Assembly: GCA_007922305.1 (NCBI GenBank)
Contig: ML677386.1
Location: 10,893,830-10,957,829, forward strand
Source of the DNA: Dermatemys mawii
Lineage: Eukaryota; Chordata; Testudines; Dermatemydidae
Direction: 5' to 3'
Length of the DNA: 64,000 bases
Shown here: piece after piece, positions 59,401-64,000 of the stretch
Layout: every line of letters starts with the position of its first letter
Numbering within the stretch: position 1 is the first letter of the stretch
Program-made: the position numbers and the translations under genes
Notes under the pieces: generated by a model
What the model was told of the DNA's origin: nothing
What the model saw: only the letters and a program-made list of their open reading frames with translations
Database searches by the model: none

Positions 59401-62400
59401 CTTCCCTAGGACTGTTACTTCCCAAAAGACACATTCCCCGCAGGTTGTAGGAGAATGGTTAAATATACTAGTCCTCACCTCAAATAGATGTCATCAGGAT
59501 CTAGTTCTAAGCATTAAAAACTAGTAAGGTTTTGAGTCTGTTGGGATTAGCTTTAACTACCTGATCTAACACCAGTATCATCATTAGTGTAAAGTAAACC
59601 AAAGTTTCCTATTCATGGGCAAAAAGGATATTAAGATTATTCCCTATCTTGAACTTTCTGGTTAATATTAGAAAATATGGGGTATGTAAACAATTTTCTT
59701 TCTAATAAGTGAGAACATGCATCTAGTACTAGTATCATAACCTCTTTCTTCAACTAAAAACAGTCCGATTCCTGTTCTAAAAGATGCAATTTAAGATTCC
59801 CTGATCTGCTGTACCCACTTCCTTCATTCATACAAGTAGTAATGGTGATCTCCTACCCCACAAGATAAAGTACAGCTAGAAAATCACTCAGTTTCAAGGA
59901 TTCCCTAATTAATACAAGAAAGTTGACAATATCCTACTATGCTTAGTATGACTAAATGGTTCTTCAAAAAAGTGTAGTGAAACATAAACATTCTGAATAT
60001 CTGAACAGTTAATAAATCAGAAAGGTAGTCGTGTTAGTCTGGAATTGCAGAAGTGACAAAGAATCCTGTGGCACCTTAAAGACTAACTAAAGTATTAGAG
60101 CATAAACTTTAGTGGGCTAATTCCCACTTCATCGGATGCAAGCAGGATGACTGCTTGCATCTGACAAAGGGGGTATTAGCCCACGAAAGCTTATGCTCTA
60201 ATACTTTAGCTAGTCTTTAAGGTGCCACAGGACTCTTTGTCACTTGAACAGTTAATATTATTTTCATCCCCGATATACTGATACAAGGCATGGACTGAGG
60301 GAGGGATAATATTCTGTTGGAATAAGAACTTCTAAGTAAATGTCATCAGTGTTGAAGAATTTTTCATTATACTGTCTTTGGTTTGAGGAATACGTAGTAC
60401 ATGATATAGTGTTTAGAATGGAGGAAAAAACAATTTTAAACAAAGAAAAGACGGAGATAAGAGGATCATGGATTCTAAACCAACAGAGACAATGATTACA
60501 TGAAATAAGGTTTTTAAACAGCCTGTTCTACTTAAAAATTGAGTAAAAACCAAGACTTAACTGAAAAAGAATATGCACGCACACACATACACACAGCTCT
60601 CATGAACCTTCCTGGAGCAACAGAATACCAAGAAACACCAAGGAAAAACAACTATTTTTCAAGCCTGGAATTGATTCAGACAGTTGAAGCTGAATGTATG
60701 ACAGACTACATAACACCACAAAAATTCCAAGATGCTACCTTAAGTGGAGGTATGTCATAGTTGTAATAAATGCTGTTTGTAGACATGGAATGCAGCAGAC
60801 TCATCTGCTTTGGTAGCGACTGACTGTATAATTGAACATTTCCCGCTGTCTCATTTGAATTAAACTAACAAGACTATGTGATAATCTTTACAAATTCCAG
60901 TAGCTAAATAGCAATTGTATGGGGTTAGGAAAATTTCTGAAGGCCCAAAATGATTAAACACTTTTTGGTGAAATGTATTATCTCTCAACCCTTCAAAAAG
61001 ATTGTCTTTGATCTGCCACATTCTAGGAAGGAACAAACATGCAGTTCAGCTGGCAGAAAAGGTCAAACGGCAGCATGTGAAGACTTCAAAATGCCAAAAA
61101 TAATCATTGACCGCTCCATCTCCACCAAGGTACAATAGTTAACTGAAGGTGCTCTTAATATCTAATACATCCTAGCTGTAGGAATTATCCCTTTGATATC
61201 AATCTATGCATTTCTTTAAAATTCAGAGTTCATAGAGCTCAAACACATAATCTTGACTTCTCCTTTCACAATGAAGCTGCTGAGGTCTGCAAGAGGACGG
61301 CTGGATTTCAACTTCTGATTTTTTCCAGATTTAAGAAGTAGTGCTGTTTGAGTAAACCCCTCCAACTCTTTCACCTGGTAGCACATTTGATAGATAACAT
61401 TTACTTTGAAGAGGAAGAAAATTTATTCGTAAAGCTCTTCTTAAGATTCTCCTTTGAGTTAAAAAACAATGAAGACATCTCAGAAGGACTTTTAAAATGC
61501 AAATTCCTTTTGAAGTATATGTAGCAACTGTCAAAGGCCCATCAGTCTGGCTTCCTAAGGCAAGTCTGTCATGACAATGACTGAAATACTAGTAATGTTC
61601 CAAATCCTATCTAAACCGCAAACTGGACTGTGTTTCCCCCAAAATATTGACATTTAAGGAATGGCTCCTATAGCCTTGTTTCTCTGACATGCCTACTTGA
61701 TGTTTCCCGAAGACTCTTTTTTATGTAAAAGAAAAGTAGTCATTCCAGTACGGCGTACAAACTACAAATACTGCAAGAGACTGAAGTCAGAGGCCTCAAT
61801 AATGAACGGTAATTCCTCAGATCAGTAGTGGCTTGGGTCATGCATTCAGTGAAATCAGATGCAAACTGGTTGAGAATCAATGGAAAGAGAAAAGTGGCCT
61901 GCTTTTACAATGGTGACCCTTGCCAGCTGATCCAGCCAGCACTGTATAAGGTCCAAAGAAACCTCTGTTCTGTCCTCTTGGCCAGAGGTACTAAAGTAAT
62001 GCAAGTCCAGATGATAGGTAAAGATGATAAGAGGTTCATAAGGGTTTTTATGAAGAAAGATTTGCCTCGAACCTCTTGCTCCTGCTAATCTCACACTGAA
62101 TAAAACAAAGTTTAAAAAGACAGCAGCCTGAGAACAGTTAGCGGAAAAGGATATGCTGAAATGGCAAAAAAGCAGAAGACTTGATAACTGGCTTAAAAGA
62201 CTTCAAGAAGATTTAAGGTATTTTGCCTTTTTCAAAGTATCTTGCATCTTATTCCCACTAAAGTTTCTACTGCAGGATTTATTTCAAAAAATATGTTAAG
62301 CCTCAATGGTTTTTCAATAATACTATATATAGAACAAACTCCAGGTATGGTACCAATAAAATAAGAATCGCGTAACAAGCCACCATGCTAAGAAGAGTCT

Positions 62401-63325
62401 TGCTGTTCAGAAGATTGGGGCAATTGGAAAAAACAGGTCTGAACAAGTGAAGTGTAATTATTTACTGCCATTTACTGATGTGCAGCTAAGAATCCTGGGT
62501 CGACAGAGTGACTTATATGTCTAACCTGAAGCTGAAAGAGAAATATGGTTTCTCAAGTATGGATGTCCAGGAAAAAATACATCTTTTTTCCAAATGAAAA
62601 CTGGTCTCCTCTCTCTTTTTACTGGTAAATGCCACCAAACTGCTTTTGTACTCTCTGCTGCACTTTGAGAAGTGCATATATGGATTTAGTCAAGTGTATG
62701 ATTACTCAAATATGGTATCCAGTAAAACTGGCTGAACAGAGCCACAGAAGAAATTTATCAAAAAACTGGGCTAACTGCCATTTTCTTTGTTGTTTGGTGG
62801 TGTTTAAAAGAAAACTGAGACAGGAGTGAGGTTTTCCTTGGCAAGTCACCTTAAGAAGATTCTTCGTAAGCTGTAAGTCACTAAGTACTGCATTTATATA
62901 TGTTAAAAATCTAAATAATTTCATACAGTACTATGACCTTCATAGAATACCAGTACTGAAAGTTAAGAGTACGGAATTCAATATGCAGTTAGTTTTTAAA
63001 ATACACAAGTGTATTTTAGAAGTATTTTATGGAAGTAATCACTGGCTAAAACTTAAGTTACCTCACATTCCATCCACAGTAGTGCACCAAGTAAAGGACT
63101 TCTCCACCTTCGACATCAGAATCTTTAATACTAGCTTCATACATTTTTTGATTTTTCCCTCGTCCATACCGCACTTGGACTTTCATGCCTGGTGGATAGC
63201 ATTCAAACTCTTCTTCCTCATTGTTGTCATTGTTGTCTTCCTCCTCGTCGTCCTCCTCCTCTTCATCCTCCTCCTCCTCCTCTGCTTCTTCTTCATCTTC
63301 ATCTTCCTCCTTATTCGTGTCATCT
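32341..63325 (-). CDS. ARID4B: ARID4B, AT-rich interaction domain protein 4B, C-terminal eight exons (partial)
   Basis: ARID4B (SAP180/RBP1L1) is a nuclear subunit of the SIN3A-histone deacetylase corepressor. The full protein has Tudor, PWWP-like, ARID and chromo-barrel domains; human is about 1312 residues. The eight exons here total 2350 nt, all in phase, giving about 782 residues and a stop. In order: acidic Glu/Asp tract, chromo-barrel ([17 protein letters not shown] to [16 protein letters not shown]), a Ser/Glu/Lys-rich disordered region, a conserved block with [20 protein letters not shown], and a C-terminal coiled coil ([20 protein letters not shown]) with a basic cluster ([13 protein letters not shown]). 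The end, NGMSVECR, is the human C-terminus. Earlier exons lie beyond 64000. Confidence 0.96.
32930..33930 (+). mobile_element. CR1 LINE fragment in ARID4B terminal intron
   Basis: This is plus-strand CR1 ORF2 C-terminal sequence. A 145-codon frame at 33293-33730 reads [19 protein letters not shown] and [20 protein letters not shown], typical of the end of CR1 reverse transcriptase. The rest is broken, and the 3' end is near 33930. Confidence 0.82.
35413..35559 (-). CDS. ARID4B: ARID4B exon: coiled coil
   Basis: Acceptor CACAG|CT, donor GAAA|GTAAGT. It encodes [36 protein letters not shown] and [12 protein letters not shown]: a heptad-like helix, then a basic cluster, nearly identical to human. 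Confidence 0.96.
35735..35949 (+). mobile_element. Foldback element, second subfamily (copy 3)
   Basis: The left arm (gagacaaagtgggtaaggtc, attttactggacca, gttggtgaaagagagcttt) and right arm (aaagcttgtctctttcaccaac, tggtccactaaaagat, ctcacccatcttgtgtctc) are inverse copies joined by a short loop near 35805-35845. A tail with ggaaccacattgctacaac follows, like the GACTAACACGGCTACC tail of the Penelope element. The flanks carry catctatca at 35726-35734 and 35950-35958. No ORF. Confidence 0.7.
36805..36885 (+). repeat. Ancient amniote SINE-like fragment
   Basis: It contains gtgcccaagcaccaa, then ggggtcccattgtgctagg and cactgtacaaacacaaag, close to the widespread amniote repeat word 'ctaggcgctgtacaaaca'. 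No ends visible. Confidence 0.5.
36890..38471 (-). other. ARID4B: ARID4B intron, unassigned
   Basis: Intronic DNA between the coiled-coil exon and the exon at 38472-38687. I see only an old repeat-like stretch near 37010-37070 and otherwise nothing I can name. Confidence 0.5.
38472..38687 (-). CDS. ARID4B: ARID4B exon: Ser/Lys-rich segment
   Basis: Acceptor CTTCAG|CA, donor ATGT|GTAAGT. Its 71 whole codons run from [19 protein letters not shown] to [13 protein letters not shown], matching human ARID4B and leading into the coiled coil. Confidence 0.95.
38688..42724 (-). other. ARID4B: ARID4B introns around the Lys-rich exon
   Basis: AT-rich intronic DNA on both sides of the 40483-40587 exon. 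A MIR-like stretch near 40185-40290 has gaattcaatgggagctg and gcaccttatgggatcag. The 39040-39560 stretch looks like old retroelement sequence (a late AATAAA, then ctgcaggctcgaaccg) but I cannot place it. Nothing else is recognised. Confidence 0.45.
40483..40587 (-). CDS. ARID4B: ARID4B exon: Lys-rich segment
   Basis: Acceptor TTCAG|GT, donor ACTA|GTAAGT. It encodes [20 protein letters not shown] and [14 protein letters not shown], matching the human Lys-rich segment; probably a nuclear localisation region. Confidence 0.95.
42725..43066 (+). mobile_element. CR1 LINE 3' end
   Basis: A plus-strand CR1 3' terminus: gaagtatttcttcacacaac, aactccttgccagaggatat, tactgggctagatggacc and a closing gacctatgttcttaag. 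It stops about 100 bp short of the large ARID4B exon, close to its donor side. Confidence 0.85.
43167..44375 (-). CDS. ARID4B: ARID4B large exon (1209 nt)
   Basis: Acceptor TTAATAG|CT, donor AAAAAG|GTAAAG; about 402 codons. It opens with [13 protein letters not shown] and encodes a Ser-, Glu- and Lys-rich, probably disordered region. Conserved islands include [55 protein letters not shown] and [19 protein letters not shown]. It is the best-preserved long frame of a host gene in the window. Confidence 0.97.
45135..45215 (+). repeat. MIR-like ancient SINE fragment
   Basis: It reads gggcaaaatcatagccccac, then cccatagacttcaatgggac; the 'gacttcaatggg' word is a hallmark of an old amniote repeat. 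No ends. Confidence 0.4.
45618..45871. mobile_element. Probable DNA transposon fragment
   Basis: It begins cagggtacagactagacac and ends gtatagatgtaccc, imperfect inverted termini. The interior has two inverse-related parts (ctggactctgaaattt and aatctcagagtccag). I recognise the 'gggtac-tcta-ac' terminus as common in turtles. No clear TSD. Confidence 0.5.
46363..46615. repeat. Penelope element inverted repeat, left arm
   Basis: This 253-bp arm starts gtgacaaagagtcctgtgg and contains agctttcgtgggctaatacc and cacttcgtcggatgcatgc. It is the reverse complement of 49255-49507. As read by eye, the only mismatch is 46548 (a) against 49322. It contains the ORF stop codon. Confidence 0.93.
46556..49243 (-). 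CDS. Penelope-like reverse transcriptase / GIY-YIG endonuclease polyprotein, 895 aa
   Basis: This intact ORF encodes the machinery of an endonuclease-bearing Penelope element. An N-terminal helical, Lys-rich region (1-150) precedes the reverse transcriptase (about 280-560): conserved [17 protein letters not shown] (280-296), [14 protein letters not shown] (354-367), motif [12 protein letters not shown] (421-431), motif [16 protein letters not shown] (477-491) and catalytic YIDD (515-518) in [11 protein letters not shown] Cys cluster, CNKPRCQLC (734-742), with C767, C778 and C781, leads into the GIY-YIG nuclease: VIYAIMC (772-778), YIGQT (786-790), R795. No stop or frameshift. The start is 11 bp inside the right arm's boundary; the last 19 residues and stop lie within the left arm. 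It may be catalytically competent, but activity is inferred only. Confidence 0.95.
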   Translation of the reverse strand: MQGTAFSRMEWKSINLMKKLAQIQTDIIFLSKCKRMDIIPNGLKVKNPLLSTYCTDYSERLCQTLSKKLRNHLISILYSKQENIKKELSNLETLINNQPSTQTDFTKIRQEIYITHFTSLQKKKDCKLSKILPATWGHSSGTPNSPSSIVNLSSYILSPAEESVLSRGLSFCPSTPTNTIQFCGDLEAYFRRLRLKEYFQDYIEQRTDTQTPSHQQHKKKNSTWTPPEGRNDSLDLYIECFRRRAQAEIVEKQHRLPHNLSRAERNAIHSLRNNPDIIIKEADKGGAVVIMDRSDYQKEATRQLSNTNFYRPLPSDPTEEYTKKLHRLLRTLPTLTQEQINIPLEPRPGLFYLLPKIHKPGNPGRPIISGIGTLTEGLSGYVDTVLRPYATSTPSYLRDTTDFLRKLQCIGDLPENTILATMDVEALYTNIPHRDGIQAVRNSIPDDATAQVVAELCDFILTHNYFKFGDNIYLQISGTAMGTRMAPQYANIFVADLEQRFLKSRSLTPLLYLRYIDDIFIIWTHGKETLEEFHHDFNSFHPTIRLSLDQSTQEVHFLDTTVQINDGHINTTLYRKPTDSYAYLHATSFHPGHTTRSIVYSQALRYNRICSNPSDRDQHLQDLHQAFSKLQYPHKEIRTQINRARRVPRSLLLQDKPKKENNRTPLAITYSPQLKPLQRIISDLQPILDNNPSLSQALGGRPVLAYRQPANLKHILTSNSTPRHNNSNSGTSPCNKPRCQLCPHIYTSNTITGPNQISHTITGSFTCTSTNVIYAIMCQQCPSAMYIGQTGQSLRKRINGHKSDIRNGNTQKPVGEHFNLTGHTIEDLKVSILQQKNFKSRLQRETAELQFICKFDTINLGLNRDFEWLANYKSSFSSLAIHTSSSAARGTPHPP
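49255..49507. repeat. Penelope element inverted repeat, right arm
   Basis: Mate of the left arm; it ends cacaggactctttgtcac. On the coding strand it forms the 5' end, so a transcript of the whole element could fold into a 253-bp stem with the ORF in the loop. Confidence 0.93.
50205..50300 (+). repeat. MIR-like ancient SINE fragment
   Basis: It reads ctcaactggtgtaaatcgg and tatcaactgcaatggagc, words of a common amniote repeat ('tggtgtaaatcagcatagct'). Diverged, no ends visible. Confidence 0.4.
50837..51352. repeat. Interspersed repeat with 5' foldback and GC-rich body
   Basis: An inverse pair, tcatggactggtcacggg (50870-50888 area) and cctgtgacccgtccatgact (50910-50930 area), extends to gggtata and tatacccc. 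A GC-rich body follows and then gaatctgtgaccgccatgat and gcagccttattta. I recognise this as a turtle-type repeat; family and exact ends are uncertain. It lies 80 bp from the ARID4B exon at 51434. Frames over it are compositional. Confidence 0.5.
51434..51626 (-). CDS. ARID4B: ARID4B exon: linker after the chromo-barrel
   Basis: Acceptor TTCTAG|AAT style, donor CAAG|GTATTG. The 64 codons from [16 protein letters not shown] through LRRLSKPPF to [12 protein letters not shown] match human ARID4B. It ends one base into an Ala codon completed by the large exon. Confidence 0.96.
52559..52643 (-). CDS. ARID4B: ARID4B exon: chromo-barrel end
   Basis: Acceptor TTTAG|G, donor AAG|GTAGAT. It encodes [20 protein letters not shown] then IKHRKKIK, the last strand and helix of the chromo-barrel plus a basic tail. 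It joins the previous exon through a split Arg codon across a 10.4-kb intron. Confidence 0.96.
52828..53068 (+). mobile_element. CR1 LINE 3' end
   Basis: A plus-strand CR1 terminus: aagaactagataagttcatgg, tgattacctgttctgttcat, actgggctagatggcccttt and a closing gttcttatattcttatg. It lies just upstream of the ARID4B exon at 52559-52643. Confidence 0.85.
53069..54860 (-). other. ARID4B: ARID4B intron, unassigned
   Basis: AT-rich intronic sequence; I see no repeat, exon or RNA gene here that I can support. Confidence 0.5.
54865..55250 (-). mobile_element. CR1 LINE 3' fragment
   Basis: Reverse-orientation CR1: aggaacatagtaatagcc, cataccaaatcagagcagta and gtctagtccaggatgctgt at its 3' end, later cattgtggcaatgagttcca. 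A pure T-run of about 26 (55079-55104) has expanded inside it. Confidence 0.75.
55314..56241. mobile_element. hAT-type element, 928 bp
   Basis: It starts CAGTGGTTCCCAAACTTTAA and ends CCCAGTTTGGGAACCATTG. A perfect 8-bp duplication, tattaggt, flanks it at 55306-55313 and 56242-56249. The interior has a GC-rich stretch (55600-55830) that may be a further insertion. No transposase ORF. Confidence 0.88.
56812..57896. mobile_element. hAT-type composite element, C-rich
   Basis: The left end, catggggtgggcaaacttttt, and right end, atagttttcccacccctg, are inverse-related, as in other 'gggtgggcaaac' hAT repeats. A second internal end-like stretch (ctgcagtttgcccacg, near 57536-57553) and two inverse GC-rich modules suggest two copies head to head or an internal inverted duplication. 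Flanks gcccatag and gccacag are similar but not exact. Its long frames are compositional. Confidence 0.65.
57900..60010 (-). other. ARID4B: ARID4B intron, unassigned
   Basis: Intronic sequence between the composite hAT element and the foldback at 60015. I recognise nothing specific. Confidence 0.5.
60015..60244 (-). mobile_element. Penelope-type foldback element, non-autonomous (copy 2)
   Basis: A tail, aatcagaaaggtagtcgtg then ttagtctggaattgcagaa, is followed by an arm beginning gtgacaaagaatcctgtgg. After a short loop near 60140-60156 comes the inverse arm ending cacaggactctttgtcac. Both ends are almost the ends of the 46.3-49.5 kb element, minus the ORF. A perfect 13-bp duplication, tgaacagttaata, lies at 60002-60014 and 60045-60057 counted from the right flank at 60245-60257. 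The tail marks the 3' end, hence minus orientation. Confidence 0.88.
60258..63061 (-). other. ARID4B: ARID4B intron, unassigned
   Basis: Intronic DNA with no repeat or exon I can name; only short frames without family resemblance. Confidence 0.5.
63062..63325 (-). CDS. ARID4B: ARID4B exon: acidic tract and chromo-barrel start
   Basis: The donor is GTGAG|GTAACT; the acceptor is CAAG|A at 63325, although a second AG two bases on could serve. It encodes [13 protein letters not shown], about 35 acidic residues, then [17 protein letters not shown] and [15 protein letters not shown], most of the chromo-barrel. The acidic run comes from GAG/GAT-rich triplets and may vary in length. Confidence 0.94.
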
Positions 63326-64000
63326 CTTGAAAGGTTTAAAAAATTGTAGAGTTAATAAAAGATACTTCATAAGCTTTTCAGTTCCAAACCACATATACTG
63401 ATAAATATTGCGGATGCATTAGAGGCTGGAAACAGCAGGCTCCATATATGTGAAATTGCCTCAGTGTTATATTAATATTATCAACTAAAAAGAATAGAGC
63501 AAAGCACACAGAATATAATGACACTAAGATGCTTTTACAGCAATGGAAGATTAAAAAGTGATGGCTTAGAGAAAAAAAATCCATCAACATCTGAGAGAAG
63601 TGAAGTTGTACTGTACGGTAAAGAAATTATTGAATGTTCTTAGCTTTTATTATTCAATTCTCAAATCCTTCATGTAGTCCCCTAGCTAAAATAAGTATGT
63701 TTCTACCTCAAACCCATTCTTCTCAATATAGAGAAAACATTCCAAAGTTTCATTTTTCAAGATATAAGTTTTACAAGTGGTAACTTTCTAAGACTGGCTA
63801 CCATATAAAGATCTGTGCTCTGTTACATCCATTGCCTCACAATGGCCATGTAAATGGGTCAATTCTATTTTGAAACAATTGCCATTAACGCAGATTTTGT
63901 GCAACAGATTCTAAATGTGAGGGTTTAAAAAAATATCCAATTTATGACCTTGTTACCTCTTTGCTAAAGGTTTTCAAAAATAAAATAGCCATGGGTATAT
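63326..64000 (-). other. ARID4B: ARID4B intron at right edge
   Basis: Sequence upstream of the acidic-tract exon on the coding strand. No further ARID4B exon is recognised before the window ends, so the ARID, PWWP-like and Tudor exons lie beyond 64000. Confidence 0.6.

Noticed and set aside
60015..60244. Could the perfect hairpins be microRNA precursors?
   Set aside because: They carry target-site duplications and share ends with the Penelope element, so they are insertions; the stems are also much longer than microRNA hairpins.

Overview
This is vertebrate nuclear DNA, most likely from a turtle. The base comes from spliced genes with GT-AG introns, two CpG-island promoters and dense amniote repeats. 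The turtle call is my inference from repeat types I recognise: turtle-type CR1 LINEs, many short hAT elements with 8-bp target-site duplications (TSDs), and foldback repeats of the kind that crowd turtle genomes. No database search was possible.

Three protein-coding genes lie head to tail on the minus strand: TOMM20, RBM34 and ARID4B, the order and orientation I know from human 1q42. TOMM20 shows only its first coding exon (3951-4074), at a CpG-island promoter; the rest lies off the left edge. RBM34 is complete. I rebuilt 11 coding exons between 11737 and 25725 whose splice phases all join, giving 427 residues with two RRM domains (the human protein is about 430). ARID4B shows its last eight coding exons (63325 down to 32341, about 782 residues): an acidic tract, the chromo-barrel domain and the C-terminal region, followed by a 3' UTR to about 30.7 kb. 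Its Tudor, PWWP-like and ARID exons lie off the right edge.

Layout: 1-3950 TOMM20 intron 1 with small repeats; 3.5-4.7 kb CpG island; 4.7-11.7 kb intergenic, packed with DNA transposons and a CR1; 11.7-25.7 kb RBM34, with a nested CR1/hAT cluster in its first intron; 25.2-26.3 kb CpG island; 26.4-30.7 kb mostly unique intergenic DNA; 30.7-64 kb ARID4B with repeats in its introns.

The most striking object is a full-length Penelope-like retroelement at 46320-49507 inside an ARID4B intron. It has one intact 895-codon ORF (reverse transcriptase plus GIY-YIG endonuclease), 253-bp terminal inverted repeats differing at one base as I read them, and a 12-14 bp TSD. Two short ORF-less foldback elements (2585-2733 and 60015-60244) share its terminal sequence and have the same kind of 12-13 bp TSD. 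They look like non-autonomous partners mobilised by the same machinery. A related foldback subfamily sits at 35735-35949 and, half-deleted, at 15278-15400.
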